A stretch of DNA of 64,000 nt from Gordonia bronchialis DSM 43247 (GCF_000024785.1 NC_013441.1:3968001-4032000); one strand, 5' to 3'. Shown: positions 42,901 to 53,701, numbered from the stretch's first letter. Made by a program: numbers and translations. The notes: generated by a model from the sequence alone, not told the origin.

Positions 42901-45210
42901 ACCGACCGCGGCGCGCAACGCCGCGATGTCCAGTTCACCGCTCAGCCGCAACAGGGCCGGGAGATTGTAGGTGGGGTCCGTCGGATCGAACTGGTTGATG
43001 AACCACATGCGGGTCTGCGCAAAGGACAGCGGGATGTGCTCCGGCCGCGGGTCGGCCGCCACGATGGGCGGCAGGCCGGGAGCCACGTGCCCGGCACGCT
43101 CGGCCAGGGTTCGCACGGTCGGCGCGTCGAACAGATCGCGCAGGTTGAGTTCCACGCCCAGTTCGTCACACGCCCGCCCCACGATGCGAGCGGCCAGCAG
43201 CGAGTTCCCGCCAACGTCGAAGACCGACTCGACGACGCTGATCCGTTCCAGACCCAACACGTCGCAGAACACGTGGGCGAGGATTCGTTCGGTATCCGTT
43301 GCGGGCTCGACGAACTCGGTGGTCGCGCTGATAACCGGCTGCGGCAAGGCTTTTCGATCCAGCTTGCCGTTGACGTTGAGCGGCAGCTGCTCGAGTGTGA
43401 CGATGATGTCCGGCACCATGTAGTCGGGCACCTTGGTGGCCGCCGTCCGGCGGATGTCCGCCGGATCGAGTTCGGTACCGTCAGACCGCTTGCCGACGAC
43501 GTAGCCGACGAGCTGATCGGGAAAACCGGGCCGGGACTTGATCGCGGCGGCAGCCGCGTCGACGCCGTCGGCCGCGAGCAGCCCGGCCTCCACCTCGCCG
43601 AGTTCGATACGGAATCCGCGCAGCTTGACCTGTGCGTCGGCGCGGCCCAGGAACTCCAGTGCACCGTTGCGCACGATCGCGAGGTCGCCGGACTGATACA
43701 TCCGGTCCCCCGGTGGGCCGAACGGATCGGCCACGAAACGCGTTGCGTTGAGCGCAAACCGGCCTGCATACCCGCGGGCGAGCTGGTCACCGGCCAGGTA
43801 GAGGTCACCGGGGATTCCCTCAGGGACCCGGGCAAGACGTGAATCGAGCACATAAACCCGCGATCCGGGCAACGCGACACCCACGTCGCTGGCCGCCGTG
43901 GCCGCCACGAACTCCGGCGTCAGAATGCGTCGTGTCATGTACACGGTGGCCTCGGTGGGGCCGTACATGTTGTTCAGTTGCGGCCCGTCGTTACCGTCGT
44001 GTGTGCGCCGGTCCGCATGCCAGCGACGAACCTGTTCGAAGTCCAGTGCCTCGCCGACGAAGATCATGTATCGGATGCTCTGGGCGAGCCGTCCGGGAGC
44101 AGGCGGGCGAACAGCGCCGGCGAGCTGGTAGAAGGCCGACGGGGTGAGGTTGACCACGGTCACCTGTTCGCGTTCGAGAACATCGACGAAGTCGGCCGGC
44201 GATCGCGTGGTGTAGTAGTCGAGCACCACGAGCCGGCCACCGAAGGCCAGAGCCACCCAGATCTCGCCGACCGAGACATCGAACGCGTAGGACTGGAACA
44301 TCGTCCACACGTCGTCGGGGGTGAAGTCGTACTCCTCCCCCATCGCCGACAGCAGCGTCACCACATCGGCATGGGTGACCACCACTCCCTTCGGCTTGCC
44401 GGTGGAACCGGAGGTGTACATGACGTAGGCGGGATGGGCCGGGTCGATGTGGTCGGGGATGGCGGCGACACCGTCGGCATCCGACCGTGCGGCGATCTGC
44501 TCGGGGGTGGCCAGCGCTGCGTTCAACGCATCCCAGGCACCCACGGTCTCGTCGTCGGTGAGGACGAGGACCGGTCGGGCGTCATCGACGATCGACGCGA
44601 GGCGATCGAGCGGATGCGAACGGTCCAGCGGAAGATACGCGGCCCCGGACTTGATGATCCCGAGCAGCGCGACGATGAGTTCCGCCGAGCGCGGCAGCGC
44701 CACGCCCACCCGACTCTCGGGTCCGGCGCCCGCTGCGATGAGTCCGGCGGCGAGCGCGGTGGATCGCGCGTCGAGTTCCGCGTAGGTCAGCGAGGCGCCG
44801 TGCTCGTCGGTCAGTGCCGTCCGATCCGCACCGCGATGGACCGACGACCGGAAGAGACCGGCCAGCGACCCGAGGTCGGATGTACCGATGACCGCATGCG
44901 CGGCGGAGCGCACTCGCGCGACGGCCTCGCTCGTGGCCGTCGCGATCTGTTCCGGCGACTTGCCCGCGTTGTCGAGGTGCCCGGTGAGCGCGGCACCCAC
45001 GGCTGCTTCGGTATCGATTCCCTGCGCGGCCAGCACACCCGCCGTCATGGAGACCTGCGCATGCAGTTGGGCAAAGGTGACCGGTCCGGCGAGGCCCTCG
45101 AACGCGACACCCTCCGGATCGGCGGTCGCCGAGTAGGAGATGAGGTTCACGGTCGACGGCGTCGACCCCCAGTTGCGCGAGATGTCAGCACCCGAATCGA
45201 CAGCTGTCAC
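11449..45210 (-). CDS. giant NRPS subunit B, 11,253 aa, nine A, T and C domains and three E domains
   Basis: One uninterrupted reading frame of 33.8 kb. It starts with an unusual 110-residue leader, then A3-T3, C-A4-T-E, C-A5-T, C-A6-T, C-A7-T-E, C-A8-T, C-A9-T, C-A10-T-E, C-A11-T and a final C12. Every A domain has the TSGSTG(R/K)PK loop and the GKLDR lysine. C domains following E domains read HHILIDGWS (D-accepting); the others read HHIA-x-DGES or similar (L-accepting). E domains show HHxxVDxVSW. The start is GTG (45208-45210), overlapping the TGA of subunit A as GTGA, with AAGGA about 11 bases upstream. The gene begins with A3, whose C domain is in subunit A, and ends with C12, whose A domain is in subunit C. 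By pocket reading A8 is Ser and A11 is Thr. Confidence 0.97.
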   Translation of the reverse strand: MTAVDSGADISRNWGSTPSTVNLISYSATADPEGVAFEGLAGPVTFAQLHAQVSMTAGVLAAQGIDTEAAVGAALTGHLDNAGKSPEQIATATSEAVARVRSAAHAVIGTSDLGSLAGLFRSSVHRGADRTALTDEHGASLTYAELDARSTALAAGLIAAGAGPESRVGVALPRSAELIVALLGIIKSGAAYLPLDRSHPLDRLASIVDDARPVLVLTDDETVGAWDALNAALATPEQIAARSDADGVAAIPDHIDPAHPAYVMYTSGSTGKPKGVVVTHADVVTLLSAMGEEYDFTPDDVWTMFQSYAFDVSVGEIWVALAFGGRLVVLDYYTTRSPADFVDVLEREQVTVVNLTPSAFYQLAGAVRPPAPGRLAQSIRYMIFVGEALDFEQVRRWHADRRTHDGNDGPQLNNMYGPTEATVYMTRRILTPEFVAATAASDVGVALPGSRVYVLDSRLARVPEGIPGDLYLAGDQLARGYAGRFALNATRFVADPFGPPGDRMYQSGDLAIVRNGALEFLGRADAQVKLRGFRIELGEVEAGLLAADGVDAAAAAIKSRPGFPDQLVGYVVGKRSDGTELDPADIRRTAATKVPDYMVPDIIVTLEQLPLNVNGKLDRKALPQPVISATTEFVEPATDTERILAHVFCDVLGLERISVVESVFDVGGNSLLAARIVGRACDELGVELNLRDLFDAPTVRTLAERAGHVAPGLPPIVAADPRPEHIPLSFAQTRMWFINQFDPTDPTYNLPALLRLSGELDIAALRAAVGDVVARHEVLRTVFRSVEGAPVQVISSPDSVAQELDWDQVDSEADLLAAAVRGFDVAARWPLRARIWPVPSDRWSTQAPEFGFALIVHHIAADGESMLPLVGDILTAYSARTANRAPDFEPLPVQIADYAIWQHAVLGSARDAESVIGRQLAYWRDQLAGSPDLLNLPTDRPRPNVASHRGDRITFEIPAHTGDRIVTVARDSDTTPFMVTHAALAVLLARLSSTDDITIGTPIAGRGQAVLDHLIGMFVNTLVLRTVVDTGRSFDDLLAQIRQTDLDAFAHADVPFEVVVDELAPTRSEAFAPLAQVLLSFDPAASARPDRAVIDGVSFETLDPPEVAARVDLTIVVHSGDAGENWSGSVEFATDLFDADTVALFMARFVQLLDELTLDTVRPVGDVSLMIGEESAGLVPVTSGRAAEPALLADIFVDAATVRPDHPAVVSGSRTLTYRELDEASDRLAHYLIGRGVGPETLVALALPRSTDLMTAIWAVAKTGGAYVPVDPDYPAERVTSMIEDSGASLGLTIAGAHTTSGLTDRLPGSFEWIALDDDTVRADVDAQPPITVTAADRLGVVRVDNVAYVIYTSGSTGRPKGVAVTHRGLRNFAVEEVRRADAGPDAIVLGFASPSFDASVLEYLLAFTVGGTLVYRSAAAIGGEELQAIMRKHAVTHTFLTPTVLASLDPAHLPALRVVYAGGEAVGESLKDSWAPHVRIQNLYGPTETTIGITISPPMAQGRPVTLGGPLAGVGLAVLDARLRPVPVGVRGELYVTGVGLSRAYLDRPGLTAERFIADPYGAPGERMYRTGDVVRWASTETGGLTLTYGGRSDDQVKLRGLRIELGEIEAALAAYPGVDTAIVVGVHADGQVVESGESVISALAGYVVVNEPVEPSAVRDALAEHLPLYMIPATVTVLDSLPLTPVGKLDRRALPAPAPIVVDAYDAPRSAAEEKLAGIVAALLGVDQVSVTESFFALGGDSIMSIQLASAARSADIPLTPREIFEHKTIRAMANAATRGSAGLPQLAEPVGGGAGPMAPTPIMSWMLELGDTAADFADFSQSLVLRAPDELTAGTLAELLAKLVEVHPMLGSVLSVDGGNGHLDVGATPGRDACVVTEIQSVHELGDSGFDADLIGAFEQASTRLDPAAGQMVQAVLARDRSGTGCVVLVIHHVVVDAVSWRAIIEDLASAWAQHRAGHPLSLRPESTSMRAWAAALDRQIVDRAAEVDYWLDRLPRRTTDLGAVIDRGRDREATVETVVETVRESVTEAILTVVPEAFGGTVNDPLLAALARAVRSWQRHLDIVDDAPVSVLVEGHGRYEEVLAAGDDPARADISRTVGWFTTIAPVSVDPGVDVEHAVKSAKEERIGQPDNGIGFGLLRFGAAGSALMDRPLPPISFNYLGNIAGGGDSSGEFLPIPEAPRLPGTVRGAMVAPNVLVVNVSTLRTERGRRFSAEFSFPRALFATDDIADLARRWSAELDAIAAHVADVGDPGLSPSDVGGVDITQDDLDTLAHRYPGAAVWPLSPLQRGFAFQAELASGLDDTVDVYVAQAVLSLAGEVDLDRLHDAAQSLLDHHRVLRSGFVRTSRGAVVAVVPPEVRVGWTEVDLTGVDTDSVAQRLSDLADEQRVERFDLAVPPLIRFVAVRTDSDVRLVVTTHHILIDGWSSPLVIADLLALYAGGETYTGRINTSGNDFEDFLTHLEKADREAATAAWSQVLAPLEGPTLVSSGLEATTASLPRDHATLLDPQLSAAIEELARTRGVTVSVILQFAWAVLLSRLTGNRIVAFGETVSGRPADLEGADAMVGLFINTLPAVVDVDPLASVGEVLDRIQATKVSVLDHQHVGLPELIALTGSGILFDTLTIHESYPVDTDALSGRDPGLTGGLAVTDVTARDATHYPLSMFTAPTADGIEIKLKYLPAAFDDAQVAVFLRVLETIIRGAVADVDIATAELSAVDEVDRHSVQTWSTGQTVEVTRQHLAALVSEQVLRTPERTALISGDRTITYREFGARVALLGRQLIAAGVGPDVAVAVCIPRSVEMMVAIHAVLAAGGQYVPVDPSAPTERVEYMLSTAGADVILVDETLPVPDAVAVTDARVIGVDATSPVDGSTPPITDEERRAPLRPSHCAYTIFTSGSTGRPKGVSLPHDAVVNRLRWGLDELPIGPDDLVVLKTPFTFDCSVAEIFGPLIRGSRLLVAEPDGHLDPLYMADLIAEHRATMVHFVPSMLAVFLEVVGSERLARLDSVRIVSTTGEALPPALAADALSAFPQALFYNLYGPTEAAVEITYARLDSGASGADPRAAATEIAQQIRDLDVVPIGVPVWNSSAHVLDAQLRPTAPGIAGELYVGGIQLARGYAARPDLTAERFVANPYAGFDGVPAGSRLYRTGDLVRWNISGEIEYLGRTDFQVKLRGQRIELGEIEAALVDAPGVVHASATVSSAPDGGQHLVAYVAGSGSGGAAGIDLAEVKSSVAQSLPEYMRPSVWMVLDEAPLNSAGKLDRNALPAPEFSAGEYVAPESEVEYVIAGVFADVLGVERISVTDSFFDLGGNSLSATRVNARVSQALAVDLGVREIFESPTVRGLAIALAGRSHESGLEPIAAVAPRPDRIPLSFAQGRMWFINQFEPRSPVYNLPAVLRLTGQLDESALRAAVRDVVERHEILRTVFPAVDGLPQQLIGPSSEFDERGIWQVVESEEDVLAGLMVGFDISREWPLRVLLCGDGDQHVLAVITHHIAADGESTLPMITDLLAAYLARSAGRSPEFRPLEVQYADYALWQSRVLGSPDDPDSVVGQQLDYWVRQLAGLPDVLELPADRPRRTMASHRGRSVEFAVPAPVSGRIAELAQSVGVTPFMVVHAALATLLARLSSTHDIAIATPVAGRGQTVLDPMVGMFVNTLVLRTDVASGTPFSALLDQVRAVDVEAFAHADVPFETVVEALNPVRSEAFAPLAQVLLSFDPGASASSVDTSVAGLHVSPVHPEDVPAQLDLYITVSTAPPGEAWAGSVIFETDLFEGSTVATMMERFVAVLDALTADPAKAVGDVSLVSTEEARAAAERESGHLVELTSGDTVWDAVARQILATPDAPALESSGRTVTYREFGTRVSGLARSLIAHGVGPETAVAVAVPRSVEMVVAIHAVVAAGGQYVPVDVSAPAERAGYMLDTAAVTLLLVTDRAEVAELAAAADERGVAIVVVDASSDLPSDGAETLVGAADRRAPLSPDNAVYTLFTSGSTGRPKGVTLPHHAVVNRLWWGIEHLPIDGTDTVMLKTPYTFDVSVPELFAPLMVGARIAVLPADGHLDPGVVADEIERTQTTMVHFVPSMLSVFGDVVGPQRISELSSVRIVSTTGEALPPAVAAQLRVALPDVLFFNLYGPTEAAVEITYEQIGEVATSESAVPIGVPVWNSSAIVLDSRLQRVPDGVAGELYLGGVQLARGYAARADLTAERFVANPFVGVAGAPPGSRLYRSGDLVRRRRDGVLEYLGRTDFQVKLRGQRIELGEIESVLAAAPGVVHAAAAVLDAPAGGQHLVGYVSPSTVDIDEIKRAAAQALPVYMVPSVWVPVDDVTLNSAGKLDRKALPEPQFGSDEFVAAASEVERSLAAAFADVLGIDEISVTDSFFDLGGNSLSAMRVVARAGEVLGREIGVRDVFAHPSVRELAAVESGDATRPPITAVDPRPDRIPLSFAQQRMWFVNQVNTESAAYNIPIVLRLSGPLDVPALRAAVVDLIRRHEILRTRFPATDGQPQQEIAAADGADVDWQIVGSQAAIAGAVETGFDVTAEYPIRVRLWEAAPDEHIVAVVTQHIASDGESMAPLISDLVTAYEDRRDGRAPELEPLRVQFADFALWQHRVLGSVDDPDSIVGRQLAYWTEQLAGLPEVIDLPTDRPRPAVASQRGAQVDFEIPVDTATGIGALAQRASATNFMVVHAVLAVLLSRLTAGDDIAIGTPIAGRGQPVLDPLIGMFVNTLVLRTRVDADRSFAEVLDDAKAVDLDAFGNADVAFETIVEALGATRSAAFAPLSQVWLTFDQTTVPELAGAKLTTGEVAGLQVSPVVPETVPARVDLLVNIVPADSGVWRGSIIYATDLFDETTIRTMSERFVCVLDSVVADADITVGDITLDDAVDISALAVTSPPVQAEPAAPGRVADEELAKAVVTGGPGAAPVLLADLFAAAARRHGMRQAVIDSSGEVLTYSELDARSNRLARWLIRRGIGTEDLVALAIGRSARLLTAIWAVAKTGAGYVPIDPDYPPERVATMVEDSRAVLGVSITDAGDLPEHGFGWLRLDDDAVAAEIATYSDAPLSADEPLRQARIDNTAYVIYTSGSTGRPKGVAVTHSGLANFATEEMRRSGADEYSRVLGFASPSFDASVLEYLLATITGGVLVYRPSDAVGGEVLSDYMMRQAVTHTFLTPTVLATLDAAALPALRVVYAGGEAVPQALKDQWAPFRRIQNLYGPTETTIGIAIGTPMVVGEAVTLGGPIAGVGVVILDHRLRPVPVGVPGELYVLGSALSRGYLDRPGLTADRFVATPFGAAGARMYRTGDIVRWRQDATGQPVLEYSGRSDDQVKLRGLRIELGEIESALTDHPAVKSAVVVGIRADGGLVESGESVISGLAGYVVLTEAIEMAELRASLVDRLPEYMVPASLTELDSLPLTPVGKLDRRALPAPEVGVSADYEPPRTDAEAQLAAIVGGLLGVERVSVTESFFTLGGDSIMSIQLASGAKAAGITLTPREIFEHKTIRSIAAAAVNSDHRLADLAEPDGDAGRVPLTPIMSWMLELSDRAGDFADFSQSVVLVAPSALRVETLGDILAAVVAIHPMLSAALTSVDAGWVLRTGAGNAGVAETRSGHRAGDENFTADLIGAFEQASGRLDPAVGRNVEAVLVHDADGPARVVLVIHHLVVDAVSWRAVVEDMVTAWAQHVAGQPYSLRPEATSMRAWATALAARTQDHAAEVDYWLERSRATDLGVEFDRFRDRAHTEVTVVEEIPADITEAILTRVPAAFGGAVNDPLVAALARAVRGWQHARGIIDDAPVSILVEGHGRYEDVLAAGREPVRADLSRTVGWFTTIAPVAVDPSDDVAHAVKAAKEERVSVPDNGIGYGLLRFGGSPELAARPLPTVSFNYLGNVTGDESVGDLLPAVDAPRLPGTVRGAMVASNLLTVNVGTVLDETGRRFSAVFGFPSALFAAPEIADLARRWTDELSAIVDHVDAVDDPGLSPSDVVGVEVTQQDLDVLAQRYPGAAVWPLSPLQRGFVFQSELVAGVDSAVDVYVAQAVLKLDGDVDIARLHRAAQGLLEHHRVLRSGFVRVPSGSVVAVVPPGGEIGWEVVDFTGLADELVAERVAGIADAARVDPFDLSAPPLIRFVVVRTDAGVRLVVTSHHILIDGWSSPLVIADLLALYATGDTYTGRINTSGNDFADYLSLPSVSDDADSEAAWRELLAPLEGPTLVSSDLEATTEYLPRDRAVILDRGLSTAIEDTARARGVTVSVIMQFAWSVLLSRLTGNQVVAFGETVSGRPPDLDGVDAMVGLFINTLPVVVDVDPKATIGEVLETLASAKVSVLDHQHLGLPEIMAAAGVSVLFDTLTVHESYPVDNDSLSSVDMPGSVVLADVQARDATHYPLTLLTTPTDRGFELKLKYQPAAFSDEQAEVLVGALEAILRTVAGSPDTATADISLLSATDNTRIDRWSTGARVDADTEETLADQLSSAYRRSPDATAMTFAGREVTYGEFGDRVNHLARELISIGVGPETAVAICIDRSVEMVVAIHAVIAAGGQYVPVDTTAPADRVEYMLDTAGVRVMLVAGTSISSEAAAVGHTTQSPVKVVEIEPDGFAAGSEQIEPVAQSERRGLLPAHPAYTLFTSGSTGRPKGVTVSHEAVLNRLLWMQSEFPIDEDDVVLQKTPTTFDVSVWELFWPLMAGAQLEIAVPDGHRDPAYIARTIVSSNATITHFVPSMLAVFVDILDANTLRSLNSLRLVFASGEALPAALAQHVTDALPAAVLHNLYGPTEAAVDVSHHAVRRGESAVPIGRPVWNTALLVLDPRLRPVPPGIPGELYLGGLQLARGYASRGDLTADRFVANPFGAAPGERMYRTGDLVRWTTDGEVEYLGRTDFQVKLRGQRIELGEIEAVLASVPGVVHAAATVAAAPTGAEHLVAYVSPSSVNVDAVRSAAEQALPSYMVPSVWNVLDDMILNSAGKLDRRALPAPTFDSTTHEYEPPATAVEERLAHVFAETLGLERVSVTESFFDLGGSSLSAMRLAARVGAELEADVTVRDLFDRPSVRELAAVTATAGVRTLPGIEPVRPRPDHVPLSFAQQRMWFINQFDPGVPAYNIPAVFRMVGDLDLAALRAAVVDVVARHEVLRTRFPAPDGVPSQVAVGVEDVADQLDWEIVESFAELEAAVMTGFDVTTDLPIRFRIHGNDSEHHFAVIAHHIALDGESMAPLITDVVTAYAARAVGSTPEFSPMPVQFADFAIWQHRVLGDPEDESSIIGTQLAYWRENLAGLPDVLEIPADHPRPTVATQRGARVTRQIPAAVASRITEVAAAHGVTPFMVLHAALATLLSRLSTTEDIAIATPVAGRGQAVLDPVVGMFVNTLVLRTPIDPGESFADLLGRVRGVDLEAFAHADVPFETVVEALNPVRSEAFAPLAQVILSFDPGSGAGTGVEIAGVAIDQVDPGVLAAQLDLYFTVMPAPPDEPWALDVVYATDLFGASRVATMLDRLVGILEAACTDPAIPSGDVEMLLDGEIERERDRENGSDVDTPPEVDVWDAVARQVMRSPSAVALEFAGREFTYGEFGARVARLARTLRSRGVGPDVAVAVCMPRSIEMVVGIHAVVAAGGQYVPVDVSAPAERAGYMFDTAGVVLLLVTEDRTVGDVASAALERGAEVLTVDESGAVDTAVKPDGLRVATDLRPDSAVYTLFTSGSTGRPKGVTLSHAAVLNRLWWGLSELPIDATDTVMLKTPYTFDVSVPELFAPLMVGARVTVLPPDGHLDPVLVAEEIKRTQTTMVHFVPSMMSVFCDVVGRDRIASLTSVRIVSATGEALPPAVAAQIRSAWPDALFYNLYGPTEAAVEITYERIEQVDDGASSVAIGVPVWNSSAVVLDARLHRVPVGVAGELYLGGVQLARGYAARPDLTAERFVADPFGSGDRLYRTGDLVRRRPDGVLEYLGRTDFQVKLRGQRIELGEIEAVLAAAPGVVHAAATVVEAPGGGQQLVGYVSPSGVDVEAVKAAAADSLPVYMVPSMWVVFDDVTLNSAGKLDRKALPAPEFGSDSYVGPESAIEQAVANVFAEVLGTERVSVVDSFFDLGGNSLSAMRLAARVSDEFDAAVGVRELFEAASVRELAARLVVGGREVARLRPMVRPVRVPLSAAQQRMWFINQFDTASPAYNIPMALRLRGDVDTATLIQAVGDVIERHEVLRTIYPSHDGKPHQVALEPAQARELLDWQIVDAAADLADAASSGFDVAHDLPIRVRALLTGGPDARANLMDLVVVVHHIAFDGESSPVFVRDLLAAYIRRVTPEGAPIPEPLPVQYADYALWQRDVLGSTADENTPLGQQFAYWRTHLQELPVVTDLPFDRSRPAVLDTAARQYSMPVPDDLAAALEDFGRRYGVTTFMATHAALAIAVGRLASTTDVVIGSPIAGRTDAALLDLVGMFVNTLVLRTPIDPEQSIADFVSVVRGIDLDAFAASDVQFDDLVEELAPERSTAHQPLVQIMFNHAAVTAGVSLPTAALGEIDAEPLDVAEPSAKFDLAVTVGDRSADRPMTIDLVYATALFDEPRIVQIAEIYLRVLGAMVADPGQPVGDIDILDPNSRLDDVVLSRNSLGATDPAPDGGVTEPALLVDVLDRRHVDLDHAALVCDGTELTYGEFNGRVNRVARQLIDRGIGADDIVAVGLERSVDSVVAVWAVITAGAAYVPIDPAYPPDRIAYMVADSGVRWGITNGANRSRLGDSGCTWLDVDDLLASPSSDAQLTAAERRGVLTLDSLAYVVYTSGSTGRPKAVGVTQRGIANFIAALGEVSGPSQSARVLHVASPSFDASVLEMMWAIGQGNTLVVAPAASYAGPALEEVLRRDAVTDTLITPTVLATVDPAAAHGVRNLVTGGEACPPELIARWARPGRRMFNFYGPSEATVWATAARSVPDAPVTIGRPVRGFAAYVLDARLHPVPPGVVGELYLATESLARGYLGKPGLTATGFVADPFRGGGTRMYATGDLVRLTADGEIEFAGRADDQVKINGQRVELGEIEAVIASVPGVDSVVVAGRHDSLGRERLVAYVVGDRTGGGRVDGGDLLAAAAERLAGHMVPQHVVLLDELPLTPGGKLDRAALPAPETEASADDYEAPATSAEEHLARIIGGLLGLPRVSVTDSFFTLGGDSISSIQVASSAKAAGLAVSPRDIFEGKTIRAIAALATDESARVETLPELPGGGRGVVPLPPIVSWLVENSAASGAADDFSQAMVFTAPDTLDRAGLEIMLGAVMTAHPMLTASLTTVDGQAVLTAGNEIDVSRCVSEVVSENRVGADEFGQVILDAHADAAAELDPSSGLLAHAVLITAAGGVKRIVLVIHHLGVDIVSWPILIEDLNTVWFQRSAGHPVAVRAESTTQRAWATALADRATGHADEIDYWLARSPRRPTDLGETFEPARDTYASTDTIFCRIDETVSEGILGDVPTAFGGTVDDVLRAALARAVRVWQLNRGIADTEPVGILAEGHGRYDDVLEHGSSPYRADLSRTVGWFTSIAPLALDPAEDIVHAIKAAKEERLGQPHHGLGYGFLRHDLHTEIADRPLPSIALNYFGNRSGSMGIDADRSVDSVADGVFPVSAPPLVPSPSGTMAPMTPLVVNVAVDAGDAGAGRVLSADFSFPQAMLNADDVAEIARGWAQQLDAAAEYVRSGADPGLSPSDVAGVSLTQAEIDELAARYPRSTLAPLAPLQRGLFFQAELAASDDRSVDVYVTQAVLTFTGDVDGDRLRAAAEALIGHHSALRSGFVRTRGGESVAVVPPQVEVPWAEIDLGAIPVAAADERVTQIVDEEQIRPFDLAAPPLIRFVLVRADEVAKLVITSHHILIDGWSSPLILADLLSLYVTGTTYTGQINTSGNDFGDFVTHVGAPNDPAGLDAWRTVIEPLTTPTLVSPRLEASSDLLPRDHTLTVDPELAAAIKETARRRGVTVAAIMQFAWAALLSRTTGNQVVAFGETVSGRPADLEGADAMVGLFINTLPVVVDVDPDASIGEVLEALYASKVSVLDHQYIGLPEITAMAEVPALFDTLAVHESYPVDTDSITTANSALGNDLTVADVWTRDATHYPLTFVTAESGDSYELKLKYLPAAFGDDQVAGLAASVLRILDATVYRTDERTADIALADTAAYRSALIPAVVATPNSNRTLIDLFADSVAAYADREAVTAPEGHHGVVRTVDYRALDERSSAIAEGLMARGVGPGDLVGVATGRTSDLVATIVGVLKAGAAYLPLDTTNPAERLAFIVADASPPVVVVDSSTASLEVWERLPETTGIVDVAALADAADPVQGTASAGFAPVRIPADARAYVIYTSGSTGRPKGVEISHRDVVTLLDTAAVDFDFRPDDVWTMFHSYAFDFSVWELWGPLVTGSRLVVVDRELARDPSAFGALLEAEGVTVLSQTPSAFYQLAEARRRRAMTLSLRYIVFGGEELSFDQVRRWFDDNPGDPARLVNMYGITETTVHVSFRALNPHEVGAADPSFIGRPLASLGIHILDARLRPVPAGVVGEIYVFGGQLAQSYLNRPGLTSTRFVADPYSAAGGRMYRTGDLARRIGDDIEYMGRADAQVQLRGFRIEYGEIEAAILTVDGVTAAAARVIRPDNRDEQLIGYALADAGTDLDVHAIRERVARAVPGYMVPDRIVVVERLPLTANGKLDRSALPVPELPDTGEAGVVAADTDAERVIAAIFADVLGAEQVSVTESFFDLGGNSLSATRVAARVSDALSAEVSVRDLFTTPTVRGLAATVDSGVAGLAPVTAVVPRPDHIPLSFAQQRMWFINQFDPTSSAYNIPTVVRLSGTLDVDALRAALVDVVVRHEVLRTTFPAVDGRPRQVISDPDDVDADFDWQIVDTRGAVEDAVITGFDVARQWPIRARLWPEASDTHDVAREHVLAVVVHHIAGDGESVAPLLTDIVTAYTARRSGAVPQFRPLSVQFADFALWQHRELGSPDDQDSFVGRQLAFWVDRLAGLPEVIDLPFDRPRPLVASQRGASRDFEIPADVAEGIRELSSSRGVTPFMVVHAALAVLLARLSATDDVVISTPVAGRGQEVLDPLVGMFVNTLVLRTEVTPTMTFAELLDEIRVGDLDALTHADIPFESLVDALAPSRSEAFAPLAQVMLTFDQSALPELGSAASEIVLDGLVITPVQTPQLPAKLDLTVSVAVSDDAAPWPASVLYAADLFDGATIGEFGERLVTLLRAMVDRPGIVAADVELTSTEEKAQINSWAVGRSVDIPDSTLASGMEDRR
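11460..11464 (-). promoter_or_regulatory. ribosome binding site of NRPS subunit C
   Basis: GGAGG on the minus strand, seven bases before the GTG at 11,450-11,452 and inside the last codons of subunit B. It supports a genuine coupled gene boundary rather than a frameshift. Confidence 0.7.
12960..16170 (-). other. NRPS module 11: C(D-accepting)-A(Thr)-T
   Basis: The C domain reads HHILIDGWS near 15,690. A11 (about 14,760-13,200) has the pocket DFWSVGMVHK, very close to the known Thr code DFWNIGMVHK. T11 has GGNSLSA near 13,065. Confidence 0.83.
16180..20820 (-). other. NRPS module 10: C-A-T-E
   Basis: C domain with [10 protein letters not shown]10 (about 19,400-17,880; [13 protein letters not shown], with Ala instead of Gly after PK) and pocket DALLVGFVWK, unassigned. 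T10 has GGDSISS near 17,760, and the E domain [10 protein letters not shown] predicts a D-residue. Confidence 0.8.
21469..21729 (-). repeat. 261-bp block in A9 identical to 5,645-5,905 in A13
   Basis: Partner of the block in subunit C. Flanking DNA is also very similar from about 20,626 to 22,152 (matching 4,802 to 6,328 at the same offset), but with patches that clearly differ (about 21,730-21,949). Confidence 0.9.
21950..22152 (-). repeat. 203-bp block in A9 identical to 6,126-6,328 in A13
   Basis: Partner of the block in subunit C, same offset and codon phase. Confidence 0.9.
24060..27220 (-). other. NRPS module 8: C(D-accepting)-A(Ser)-T
   Basis: The C domain has HHILIDGWS near 26,760. 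A8 (about 25,800-24,270) has the pocket DVWHFSLVDK, the classical Ser code. T8 near 24,155 reads GGSSLSA rather than GGNS or GGDS; the phosphopantetheine serine is still there. Confidence 0.83.
27260..31900 (-). other. NRPS module 7: C-A-T-E
   Basis: The C domain reads HHIASDGES (written HIASDGES after a Gln in this copy: QHIASDGES). A7 (about 30,440-28,890) has the pocket DALFYGLIGK, identical to module 4. T7 has GGDSIMS near 28,780 and the E domain [10 protein letters not shown]. Note that the first His of the C-domain motif is Gln here, a substitution reported to be variable in C domains; the second His is present. Confidence 0.82.
31950..35110 (-). other. NRPS module 6: C-A-T
   Basis: L-accepting C domain (HHIAADGES), A6 (about 33,720-32,150) with pocket DVPHSTLVEK, and T6 near 32,045 (GGNSLSA). 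Same pocket as modules 9 and 13, so probably the same amino acid. It looks like a Ser pocket altered at W239P and D331E, so Ser itself is not a safe call. Confidence 0.82.
35170..38400 (-). other. NRPS module 5: C(D-accepting)-A-T
   Basis: The C domain reads HHILIDGWS near 37,935, matching the upstream E domain. A5 (about 36,990-35,390) has the pocket DCAHSTLVEK, a relative of the DVPHSTLVEK pocket of modules 6, 9 and 13. T5 has GGNSLSA near 35,260. Confidence 0.82.
38440..43070 (-). other. NRPS module 4: C-A-T-E
   Basis: C4 has HHIAADGES near 42,630. A4 (about 41,640-40,100) has the pocket DALFYGLIGK, unassigned and shared with module 7. T4 has GGDSIMS near 39,985, the carrier signature typical before E domains. 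The E domain ([10 protein letters not shown] near 39,395) predicts a D-residue. Confidence 0.82.
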
Positions 45211-46905
45211 GTCCGGTTGTTTCCTTCGACGGGGTCAACCGCAGTTCCGAGAACGTCAGATGCGTTGTTACGCAAGGTGCTGAGGGCTTCGTCCAGCGCC
45301 TCCGGTCCGGCGGCGGCCAATCCCGGCACGGTGCTCATCAGTGCCATCGTCAGCGCGGCGTCGGAGTCCGGGAGGGTGGCCGCCATCGCCGCGGTGACGG
45401 CGGCGAACTGCCCGAAGGTGCTGCCCGGCCCGATTGCCCGCGCATCCGGAGCCGCGGCGGCCGCGAGCGCGACCAGTTCCGAAAGGCTTCTGGTGCTCGC
45501 CTCGGTCTCTGTCGATCCGAGCTGTTCGTCTGCGGTGAGGATCACAATGTCACCAACGATACAGTCGGCGTCGGCGGCAATGGCCTCCAAGACACGCAGG
45601 TACCGTGCAGCGATGGTCTCGACCGAGGACGCGTCGAACAGATCCCGCGCGTAGATCAACTCACCACGCATCGTGCCGCTGTCCGCACCGTACCCGGCGG
45701 TCGGATCATTCGGGTACAGCGTCATCTGCAGATCGACCTTCGCCGGAGTCTCCTCCTCGGGGACCGGCGCCACCGTGAGATCGCCGAGATCGAGGGTGGG
45801 GAAATCGATGTTCTGGAACCAGAACATCACCTGGAACAGCGGGTTGTGGGCGCTGGTGGGTTTGGCGACGGTTTGTGCCACGACAGATTCGAATGCGACA
45901 TCGGCGTGTGCCATGTCGGAGAGGTCATCTCGCCGCACGTGGGCGAGGAGGTCGGAGAACCGTTCGCCGGGCTTCACCTCTGTCCGCAGCGCGAGACTGT
46001 TGACGAACATACCGACGATGCTGTCCAGCGCCCGTTCGCCCCGTCCCGCGTACGGCGTGCCGATCACCAGATCCGTCCGGCCCGACAACCTCGCCAACAA
46101 CACCGCATATGCCGCGTGGGTGACCATGAACAGGGTCGTGTTGTGAATGCGGGCAACCGATTCCAGCGACCGAACGAGTTCGGCGGGGACCTCGAAGTCG
46201 ACTCGGCCGCCTCGGAAGGTCTGCGCTTTGGGCCGGGGCCGGTCGGTGGGCAGATCGATGGTTTCCGGAGCACCGGCAAGTCGCTGTGTCCAGTAGTCGA
46301 GCTGACGCTGCGCCTCGGTGACCCCGTCGGAATCCGTGGCGTTCAACCGGTCCGACTGCCACAGGGTGAAGTCCGCGTACTGCACCTGCAGCGGACTCCA
46401 CGCCGGCGCGACGCCGTCGCGCCGGGCCGTGTAGGCGACCATCAGATCGCGGGCCAGCGGGGCCATCGACGCGCCGTCGGCACTGATGTGGTGGATGACG
46501 AACACGATCACGTGTTCGCGCTCGGAGACCTGCAGCACCGCAAGCCGCACGGGTGCCGACGTCGTGACATCGAATCCGCGCCCGGTCACCGCGGCGATCG
46601 CGTCGTCGATGTCGCCGGTCACCGGCCGCGGGGTGATGTCGAGTTCGGCGGCGACGACCTCTGCCGGGATGATGACCTGGATCGGTTCGCCGTTGATCAT
46701 CGGATAGCTGGTGCGCAGCGTCTCGTGCCGGTGCACCAGATCGCGGACCGCCGCACTCAGCGCATCGAGATCGAGTTCGCCGGTCAACCGCAGCGCGAGC
46801 GACACGTTGTAGGCGGGTGAGGCCGGGTCGGCCCGGTTCAGCAGCCACATACCCCGCTGAACAGCGGACACCGGCACGATCTCGGCGCGCTTGCGCGCCA
46901 TCAGC
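43110..46905 (-). other. NRPS module 3, split between subunits A and B: C | A-T
   Basis: C3 (HHISADGAS near 46,480) is the last catalytic domain of subunit A. A3 (about 44,860-43,330, [10 protein letters not shown] near 44,405) and T3 (GGNSLLA near 43,205) open subunit B. The pocket reads DVGNIVMVYK, with no confident assignment. The module can only work if the two proteins associate. Confidence 0.8.
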
Positions 46906-49900
46906 GGCGGCGAGGAATGTCCTGACAAGGACGTCGCGATGTATTCGGCGAGCTTGGTGACCGTGGACGCCTCGAAGATCTCCTTCACCGGGATCTGGCG
47001 ATCCAGGGCTGCCGACAGTCGGGCGGCGACCTTGGTCGCCGAGAGCGAGTTGCCGCCCAGCTCGAAGAAGCCGTCCAGAACGCTGACCCGCTCCACTCCC
47101 AGTACCTGCGCGAAGACCTCGGCGACAACCGATTCCAGCTGGGTACGGGGGGCGATGAACTCCTTGCTCGCCGAGAAGTCGACGGCCGGCAGCTTGCTCC
47201 GGTCGATCTTTCCGACCGTCGTCAGCTCGAACTCGTCGATCACGCTGATCGTGTGCGGCACCATGTACGGCGGGAGCAGCCCCGCGGCATGTTCGATGAG
47301 CTGTTCGGGAAGCAGAGTCGACCCCGGCACAGCGGTCACATAGGACACGAGCACCGTCTCACCGGCAGGCCCGTCCACACCGATGCTCAGCGCGTTCGAC
47401 ACCTTGGCGTGTGCGGTCAGCGCGGCGTCGACCTCGCCGGGCTCGATGCGCAGGCCGCGCACCTTGAGCTGGAAGTCGCTGCGACCGTGGAAAACCATGC
47501 GCCCGTCGGGTAGCCGCATCACCCGGTCTCCGGTCCGGTACATCCGCGCACCGGTTGCGAACGGATGCGGCACGAATCGCGTCGACGTCAGATCCGGCCG
47601 GTGAAGGTAGCCCAGGCCGAGTTGCTCACCGGTGAGGTAGAGCTCGCCGATGACGCCGGCCGGGGCCGGCCGCAACGCGTTGTCGAGGACCAGGGCGCCC
47701 ACCCCGGTGTTCGTGTAGCCGATGGTGACCTCACCGTCGGCCGGCAACGGTCCGTCTGTGGTTGCCCAGATGGTGACCTCGGTGGGACCGTAGAGATTGA
47801 GGAAGCGTCGATGCCTGTCGGTACCGACCCAGCGCCGCGCCAGATCCGGGGGACATGCCTCACCGGCGGAGAGCACCGTCGTCAACGAGGGCACGGCACC
47901 GGGGTCGAGGGTGGCGAGGACCGACGGGGTCATAACGGCATGTGTGACACCGTGATCGGCGATCAGTCGCTCGAGTTCGGTCCCGGCGTAGGTGTTCACG
48001 TCGGCGATCACCAGCAGCGCCCCGGACCCGAGCGCCATGGTCATCTCGAACACCGACGCGTCGAAGCTGGGCGATGCGACATGCAACACCCGCGATGATC
48101 TGCTCAGCTGCAGCAGTTCACGCTGGTTGGTCATCATCCCAGCTAGTCCACGGTGGGTCACCGCGGCGGCCTTGGGCAGGCCGGTCGAACCGGATGTGTA
48201 GATCAGGTAGGCGACGTCGTCGACGTACTGGTGTCGCGTCAGTTCGTCCTCGGCGATCGGTGCGCCGCTGTGCCCGGCGAGCCGCAACTCGGTGGTCCCG
48301 TCGTCCAGCGTGACCCAGTCGATCTCACCCGTCACCGGCTGGGCGCGGTCGACGACCGCGCTCACGGTCAATCCCACCCGGGCACCGCTGTCGGTCAGCA
48401 TGGCACTGCGGCGATCGACGGGGAGTCTGGGATCGACGATGACGAACGCCGCGCCGGTCTTGGCCACCGCCACGGTCGCGAGCACCGACTGGCGAGTTCG
48501 CGGTGCGCTCACGACCACCACGTCGCCAGGCCCGATACCGCGCGAGATCAGCTCGCGGGCAATCTGATTGGTCTGAGATGAGAACAGGCCATAAGAGACC
48601 GATCCGTCACTCGCGGCCAGCGCAGGCGCCGTCTGCGCGGCCATGCTCTCCCCTGCCGCCAGCAGGTGACGCAGCGTGTCCGGCTCGACGGCGCTGTCGC
48701 CGGTGGTGAGGTCGGCGATCTCCGCGTCCCCGAGCAGATCGATCGACCCGATGGCCGACGTCGGTCTCTCGGTCATCCCGCACAACACGGCCCGCAGATA
48801 GGAGGCGAACCGCTCGACCGTGGACTGGGTGAAAATGTCGGTGGCGTACGAGAATTCGAGCTCGATCCGCCGGCCGTCCGCGGATTCGGTCGCCGACAGA
48901 GACAGGTCGTATTTGGCCGCGGGCACCCGAGCGTCCACGATCTGGGCACCGAGCGTGCCGTCGAGCCCGGACGTGTGGTCTCGCTGCAGACTCAAGGACA
49001 CCTGGAAGAGTGGGCTGTGTGAGAGCGAGCGATGCGGGGCAACCCCCTCGACTACCTGCTCGAAGGGGACCTGCGCATGCGCCAGGGCCTCGGCCCGTAT
49101 CCGATGGGCGGTGTGCAACAGGTCGATCACCGAATCCGCCGGCGAGATGCGCTGCCGCAGAACCACTGTGTTGACGAACATTCCGACGAGATCGGACAGC
49201 TCCGGCTCGCCCCGACCGGCGACCGCCGTACCGATGGATACGTCGTCGGTGCCGCCGAGGCGAGCGAGCACGGTGGACAGGGCCACCTGGAACACCGTGA
49301 ACGTGGTGACCCCGTGACGACTGGCGAGATCCCGCACCCGGGAGACCACAGTACCGTCGAGCACGGCGTCGACGTAACCACCGTGTCCACTGGGTACCCG
49401 GGGGCGGGGATGATCGGTCGGCAGTGTGAGCAGTTCGGGCGCGTCCCCGAGTTGCCGCTTCCAATAAGCGATCTCACGGCTCAACAGGGATTCGTCATCG
49501 TCCGGCTCACCGAGCAGGCGGCGTTGCCATAGCGCGTAGTCCGCGTACTGCACCGCGAGTGGTTCCCAGTCCGGCGCCAGGCCGTTGCGCCGAGCCGAAT
49601 AAGCGAACAACAGATCGGCGATCAGGGGACGCAGGGACGCGCCGTCTCCGACGATGTGGTGCAGCACGACCACCAGCACGGTCTCGACGCATACTCCGGC
49701 TCGCATCACCCGCAACAGTGCTGTGCGGATTCCGGTCTCGTTGACGAGGTCGAAACCGGTGGATGCCTCCTCGGCCACGGAGGCCACCACTGTCTCGTGA
49801 TCCACGTCGGTCACCCGCAGGAGTCCCGCGCCGCCCAATCCGTCGGAGTCGAGGATTTCCTGGACCGGCTCACCGTCGACAGATGGGAAGCGGGTGCGTA

Positions 49901-52900
49901 GGGACTCGTGGCGCATCAGCAGATCGTGCACGGCCTCGGCCATCGCTGTGGTATCGACATCCGGGCCCAACCGCACGGCACCAGGCATGTTGTATGCGGG
50001 CGAGCGCGGATCCATCCGGTTCACAAACCAGAGCCTGGTCTGCGCGTAGGCGGTCGGGACATGGTCGGGCCGCGCGATCGGATGCAGCGCTTCATGATCC
50101 GGACGACCATCGGCCTGATCGACAACGTGAGCGAGATCCTCGACATTTCGACGGTCGAAGACTTCGCCGAGAGGAATCCGCCGGTCAAACTCCTTGCTCA
50201 TCCGCGAAGCCAGACGCGCCGCCGAAAGCGAGTCCGCCCCTAGCGCAAAAATATTGTCCTGCAGGCCAACCCGGTCGACCTGCAGAAGTTCTTCAATCAT
50301 CTCAGCGAGACGCAGCTCAATCGCAGAGCGCGGTGCAACGTACTCGGTTGCCGCGGTCGACCCGTAGGTCGGGGCGGGCAAGGCTCCACGGTCCAGCTTC
50401 CCCGACGAGTTGGTCGGGAACTCCGTCAGCCCGACGATCGCGTTGGGCACCATGTATTCGGGAAGACGAGCGCGGGCGACGCCGAGGAGGCGCTCGGCCA
50501 ATTGATCATCTGCCGACGTTCCCTGATTCGGACGGACGTAGGCGACAATCCGGGCGCCATGACCGTCGTTGCGCACCACGACGGCCACCGCTGCAACATC
50601 GTTGTCCGCAAGTAGTGTTGCCTCGATCTCGCCCAATTCGACACGCTGGCCACGGATCTTGAGCTGAAAGTCCGAGCGACCGATGTAGATCAGTTCGCCG
50701 CGCGCGTTCCACCGCACGAGGTCGCCGGTCCGGTACATACGGCCACCGGCGACAAAGGGATCGGCAATGAATCGTTCAGCGGTGAGGGCGGTATTGCCCA
50801 CGTACCCGTCGGCGAGCTGAATCCCCGAAAGGTATAACTCACCCGTCACCCCGATCGGCACACGCCTCAGGCCGGCGTCGAGGACGTAGACGTCAGTATT
50901 GGCTACCGGCCGGCCAATCGGCACGTCGGTGTCCCCCGCCTGGACGCGGTACTCCGTGACGTCAACGGCGGCTTCTGTCGGACCGTACAGATTGACCAAG
51001 TCGGTTGTTGATTCCGACACCACGTGTGCGGCCAGCGGGCCGGCAAGGGCCTCACCGGAAGTGAAGATGCGGCGCACAGTCGCCGGGACCACCGGCTCGC
51101 CATCCGGGGCAGCCTCGAGGAAGACGTCGAGCATCGACGGGACGAAATGTACAACAGTGATGTCCATGTCGATCATGAGGCTGCGAACGTACTGCGGGTC
51201 CCGATGGCCGCCGGGCGCGGCGATCACCAAACGCGCGCCGCGCTGGAGGGGCCAGAACAGTTCCCACACCGAGACATCGAAAGTGATGGGCGTTTTGTAG
51301 AGCACGGAATCATGTGCGCCGACTCCGTAGTTCTCGTCCATCCACGCCAGACGATTCAGGACGGCGGCGTGGGACACCTGCACGCCCTTGGGCACACCGG
51401 TAGATCCCGAGGTGAAGATCACGTATGCGGCGCCGCGACCACCCCCCGACAGCTCGAGGGGTGTCTGCTGCGGTCCATGGTCATCCGCGCGTTGCGCACT
51501 CTCCACGAAGCTCGCATCGATCACCAGCGATGGCTGAGCGACGTCGAGTACCAATTTCCGACGTGAGGCAGGCTGGTCAGGATCCAGCGGCACATACGCT
51601 GCGCCGGCCATCACTGTGGCGTACACGGCGGCGACCTGATCAACACTGCGGGACAGGCACACCGCTACCTTGTCGCCAGGCCGGACGCCCGCAGCGATGA
51701 CCGCGGTCGCCAGCTCCCTGCAACGATGAGCGAACGCACCGTAGGTGAGGGCAGTGTCGCCGTCCGTGATCGCGATGGCGTCGGGAGCACGCGCAACTTG
51801 ATCACAGAATCCCGCCAATAGGTGATCAGCGACCGCCTGAGTACCTTTCCAGCTACGCGACGGCCCCTGCTCGAAGAGGCGAAGGCTCTCCACCTCCCCC
51901 GCGGCGAGAAGGGCGAGACTGTCTACCTGCGAGTCAAGATTGTGAATGGCCTGCTCGAAGAATTCGAAGAATCGCTGATGGTGTGAGGCGATCTCGGAAT
52001 CACTGTAGAGGTGTGGATTTCCGTGGATGTCGACGACGAGGGGCGCACCTGGGCTGGCCTGATAGTAGTTGATCAGCAGGTCTTCGAGGATGCCGGAGGT
52101 CAGAATACGGTAGTCGACAGTCGCGCCGTCAATCGCAATGGCCTCGTCGAAAATGACGATGTTCACCGTCGGACCGAATGAGTATGACCCGCCGTCGAGT
52201 CCCGCGTCTCGTCGGATGTCATCGGATCGATAACGCTGGTGACGCAGTGCTCCGGTCAGCTCCACCTGCGTCGACTCGATCAGTTCACGAACCGTTTTTT
52301 TCGTCGTCTCACGTAATCGAACCGGGAGGACATTGGAGAGCATCCCGCCACCGCGCTTGATACGCGCTGTGGCGCGACCTGTGACCGGCAGGCTGAGCAC
52401 GACATCGTCGGTGCCGGACATGCGGGCAAGGAAGGCTCCGAATGTGGCGGTCAGTAGCACCGCGAGTGAGCTACCGAGTTCCGTGGCGGTCCGTTCTGCC
52501 GTGGCCTGCAGTTCCGCCGGCAGTGGGCGACTCGCCACCACGTTGTGAGCAGAGAGGTCTGCCTGGCCCGATCGCTGCGAGAGCGTCACTCGGGCGGGCA
52601 GATCCGACGCACGCTCCAGCCAGTGAGCCCGGTCGTTCGCGAAGCGCGTACTGGTCCGGTACTTCTTCTCATCCGCGACGATCTCGGCCATCGTGGCGGC
52701 TGGCTTCTCCACCACCGCGACGCCACGGCGGTGCGCGTTATAGCGGTCGACGGTCATCCTGATGAGTGTCAGTGCCGAGAACCCGTCGACGATGATGTGA
52801 TGCCCCCGCGTATACCAGAACGTGCGGTCGTCGGCCACACGAAGCAGGACACTGACAACCAGCTGATCGCCGAGGAGATCAACCGGGCGCGTGTAGTCGT

Positions 52901-53282
52901 CCCGCATCCACGCCATCGCGGCAGCGACCGGATCACCTTCGGCACGGAAATCAACGATGTCGACGTGCTGGCCGTACTCCGTGTCGACCACCTGGCCAGG
53001 GATCCCGTCGTTCTCGACGATCCGCAGGTATGGCGACTCAGCAGCCTTGCCCGCCTCCTCGTTGCACAGAGCGAAGAGTTCGTGATCCAGCGATCCCGCT
53101 GGGTAACGAATGTCAAGGTACTGGGCAAGGTTCACGGAATAGTCGGATGACAGGTGCTCGGCGAACCACATCCCGCGCTGTGCCGCGGTCAGATCGAGCC
53201 GTTGCAGCCCGCCCGGTGCGCGCTCGGAGGGCGCTGCCGCGTCGACGGCCGGCTCCTCTGGGCGAATCTCGGGTGATTGCAT
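45207..53282 (-). CDS. NRPS subunit A (initiation): C-A(Ser)-T-C-A-T-C
   Basis: First subunit of the line. Its N-terminal C domain ([10 protein letters not shown] near 53,190; HHIIVDGFS near 52,795) has no upstream A-T, so it should accept an acyl or aryl starter. It resembles the EntF/DhbF type ([23 protein letters not shown]). A1 carries the pocket DVWHFSLVDK, the classical serine code also found in EntF. T1 reads GADSLSA. C2-A2-T2 and C3 follow, then a 100-residue C-terminal tail with no catalytic motif that resembles the start of an A domain. I chose the ATG at 53,280-53,282 because AGGAAG lies five bases upstream. ATG 53,322-53,324 and a start at 53,468 are in frame but lack a well-spaced ribosome site. 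That gives 2,691 aa. Confidence 0.93.
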   Translation of the reverse strand: MQSPEIRPEEPAVDAAAPSERAPGGLQRLDLTAAQRGMWFAEHLSSDYSVNLAQYLDIRYPAGSLDHELFALCNEEAGKAAESPYLRIVENDGIPGQVVDTEYGQHVDIVDFRAEGDPVAAAMAWMRDDYTRPVDLLGDQLVVSVLLRVADDRTFWYTRGHHIIVDGFSALTLIRMTVDRYNAHRRGVAVVEKPAATMAEIVADEKKYRTSTRFANDRAHWLERASDLPARVTLSQRSGQADLSAHNVVASRPLPAELQATAERTATELGSSLAVLLTATFGAFLARMSGTDDVVLSLPVTGRATARIKRGGGMLSNVLPVRLRETTKKTVRELIESTQVELTGALRHQRYRSDDIRRDAGLDGGSYSFGPTVNIVIFDEAIAIDGATVDYRILTSGILEDLLINYYQASPGAPLVVDIHGNPHLYSDSEIASHHQRFFEFFEQAIHNLDSQVDSLALLAAGEVESLRLFEQGPSRSWKGTQAVADHLLAGFCDQVARAPDAIAITDGDTALTYGAFAHRCRELATAVIAAGVRPGDKVAVCLSRSVDQVAAVYATVMAGAAYVPLDPDQPASRRKLVLDVAQPSLVIDASFVESAQRADDHGPQQTPLELSGGGRGAAYVIFTSGSTGVPKGVQVSHAAVLNRLAWMDENYGVGAHDSVLYKTPITFDVSVWELFWPLQRGARLVIAAPGGHRDPQYVRSLMIDMDITVVHFVPSMLDVFLEAAPDGEPVVPATVRRIFTSGEALAGPLAAHVVSESTTDLVNLYGPTEAAVDVTEYRVQAGDTDVPIGRPVANTDVYVLDAGLRRVPIGVTGELYLSGIQLADGYVGNTALTAERFIADPFVAGGRMYRTGDLVRWNARGELIYIGRSDFQLKIRGQRVELGEIEATLLADNDVAAVAVVVRNDGHGARIVAYVRPNQGTSADDQLAERLLGVARARLPEYMVPNAIVGLTEFPTNSSGKLDRGALPAPTYGSTAATEYVAPRSAIELRLAEMIEELLQVDRVGLQDNIFALGADSLSAARLASRMSKEFDRRIPLGEVFDRRNVEDLAHVVDQADGRPDHEALHPIARPDHVPTAYAQTRLWFVNRMDPRSPAYNMPGAVRLGPDVDTTAMAEAVHDLLMRHESLRTRFPSVDGEPVQEILDSDGLGGAGLLRVTDVDHETVVASVAEEASTGFDLVNETGIRTALLRVMRAGVCVETVLVVVLHHIVGDGASLRPLIADLLFAYSARRNGLAPDWEPLAVQYADYALWQRRLLGEPDDDESLLSREIAYWKRQLGDAPELLTLPTDHPRPRVPSGHGGYVDAVLDGTVVSRVRDLASRHGVTTFTVFQVALSTVLARLGGTDDVSIGTAVAGRGEPELSDLVGMFVNTVVLRQRISPADSVIDLLHTAHRIRAEALAHAQVPFEQVVEGVAPHRSLSHSPLFQVSLSLQRDHTSGLDGTLGAQIVDARVPAAKYDLSLSATESADGRRIELEFSYATDIFTQSTVERFASYLRAVLCGMTERPTSAIGSIDLLGDAEIADLTTGDSAVEPDTLRHLLAAGESMAAQTAPALAASDGSVSYGLFSSQTNQIARELISRGIGPGDVVVVSAPRTRQSVLATVAVAKTGAAFVIVDPRLPVDRRSAMLTDSGARVGLTVSAVVDRAQPVTGEIDWVTLDDGTTELRLAGHSGAPIAEDELTRHQYVDDVAYLIYTSGSTGLPKAAAVTHRGLAGMMTNQRELLQLSRSSRVLHVASPSFDASVFEMTMALGSGALLVIADVNTYAGTELERLIADHGVTHAVMTPSVLATLDPGAVPSLTTVLSAGEACPPDLARRWVGTDRHRRFLNLYGPTEVTIWATTDGPLPADGEVTIGYTNTGVGALVLDNALRPAPAGVIGELYLTGEQLGLGYLHRPDLTSTRFVPHPFATGARMYRTGDRVMRLPDGRMVFHGRSDFQLKVRGLRIEPGEVDAALTAHAKVSNALSIGVDGPAGETVLVSYVTAVPGSTLLPEQLIEHAAGLLPPYMVPHTISVIDEFELTTVGKIDRSKLPAVDFSASKEFIAPRTQLESVVAEVFAQVLGVERVSVLDGFFELGGNSLSATKVAARLSAALDRQIPVKEIFEASTVTKLAEYIATSLSGHSSPPLMARKRAEIVPVSAVQRGMWLLNRADPASPAYNVSLALRLTGELDLDALSAAVRDLVHRHETLRTSYPMINGEPIQVIIPAEVVAAELDITPRPVTGDIDDAIAAVTGRGFDVTTSAPVRLAVLQVSEREHVIVFVIHHISADGASMAPLARDLMVAYTARRDGVAPAWSPLQVQYADFTLWQSDRLNATDSDGVTEAQRQLDYWTQRLAGAPETIDLPTDRPRPKAQTFRGGRVDFEVPAELVRSLESVARIHNTTLFMVTHAAYAVLLARLSGRTDLVIGTPYAGRGERALDSIVGMFVNSLALRTEVKPGERFSDLLAHVRRDDLSDMAHADVAFESVVAQTVAKPTSAHNPLFQVMFWFQNIDFPTLDLGDLTVAPVPEEETPAKVDLQMTLYPNDPTAGYGADSGTMRGELIYARDLFDASSVETIAARYLRVLEAIAADADCIVGDIVILTADEQLGSTETEASTRSLSELVALAAAAAPDARAIGPGSTFGQFAAVTAAMAATLPDSDAALTMALMSTVPGLAAAGPEALDEALSTLRNNASDVLGTAVDPVEGNNRT
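46930..50100 (-). other. NRPS module 2: C-A-T
   Basis: C2 has HHIVGDGAS near 49,650. A2 (about 48,700-47,180) has the pocket DAFVLALIWK by eye, which I cannot match to a known substrate. T2 (GGNSLSA) lies near 47,055. No E domain follows, and C3 is of the L-accepting type. Confidence 0.8.
50110..53206 (-). other. NRPS module 1: starter C - A(Ser) - T
   Basis: C1 spans about 53,206-51,880, A1 about 51,835-50,370 ([10 protein letters not shown] near 51,400) and T1 is near 50,240. Pocket residues read by eye are DVWHFSLVDK, the established Ser code. The T motif is GADSLSA, with Ala where most carriers here have Gly. The C domain is of the initiating type and should acylate serine with an unidentified acid. 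Confidence 0.85.
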
Positions 53283-53287
53283 CGCTT

Positions 53288-53293
53288 CTTCCT
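53288..53293 (-). promoter_or_regulatory. ribosome binding site deciding the start of NRPS subunit A
   Basis: AGGAAG on the minus strand, five bases before the ATG at 53,280-53,282. The two longer in-frame starts lack such a site, so this sets the preferred start. Confidence 0.55.
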
Positions 53294-53588
53294 GGTCGGT
53301 GGCAGCACGCTCAACTGATGCCATGAGCGTGCCATGTCCTTGACAGCACCCATGAACGCAGGACCCCCGGACGTACCGAGAGTCCGTACCCGCAGTGCCC
53401 CAAAGGGCCCCCGACCTGCGATTCCTCGGCCATTGCAGCGAACCGGAGAGTCGTTCCCGACCCTGCATCAGCGTATGGATATTCGGCGAGTCAGCGATCG
53501 ACGTTACGAGGACGGTCGCCTGCGCACAAACACCGCCTTCATCTGTCGCATCTTCAATGGTGCCCTAACCCTGCTCCCCGGGTCATGA

Positions 53589-53600
53589 GTAGTGCACTAC
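53589..53600. promoter_or_regulatory. perfect 12-bp palindrome in the divergent NRPS/exporter intergenic region
   Basis: GTAGTGCACTAC is its own reverse complement. It sits in the 555-bp non-coding stretch (53,283-53,837) between NRPS subunit A and the oppositely transcribed exporter ATPase, where a dimeric repressor could control both. No regulator gene is visible in the window. Operator function is inference. Confidence 0.4.
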
Positions 53601-53601
53601 G

Positions 53602-53619
53602 TGAGGCGGAATTACCTCA
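53602..53619. promoter_or_regulatory. second inverted repeat next to the palindrome
   Basis: TGAGG and CCTCA half-sites separated by eight bases, starting one base after the 12-bp palindrome. It could be part of the same operator. It does not match the actinobacterial iron box, so there is no sequence support for IdeR/DmdR control. Confidence 0.25.
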
Positions 53620-53679
53620 GTCGGTGGACGCCGTGTAACCGACGTGCCGCCCCTGGCGATGTAGGCAGGAAACCCGAGT

Positions 53680-53701
53680 GACCCGCCCGCAGGGGCGGGT
53701 C
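53680..53701. other. GC-rich hairpin upstream of the exporter genes
   Basis: GACCCGCCC and GGGCGGGTC form a perfect 9-bp stem with a 4-base loop. There is no T-tract. It may be an mRNA leader structure for the exporter operon or an operator. The rest of 53,283-53,837 holds no gene I can support. Confidence 0.4.

Noticed and set aside
43978..45654. Plus-strand open frame of 558 codons across the A/B gene junction
   Set aside because: Antisense to well-supported NRPS sequence with no domain content.
45207..53282. Assignment of the cluster as a hydroxamate siderophore
   Set aside because: No ornithine hydroxylase, formyltransferase or siderophore uptake gene is visible, no pocket matches the hydroxyornithine codes I know, and the intergenic repeats do not match an iron box.
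1..53282. Repeated segments suggesting a CRISPR array or insertion sequence
   Set aside because: All repeats seen are homologous NRPS domains spaced by module length. There are no short regular repeats with unique spacers, no transposase and no terminal inverted repeats.
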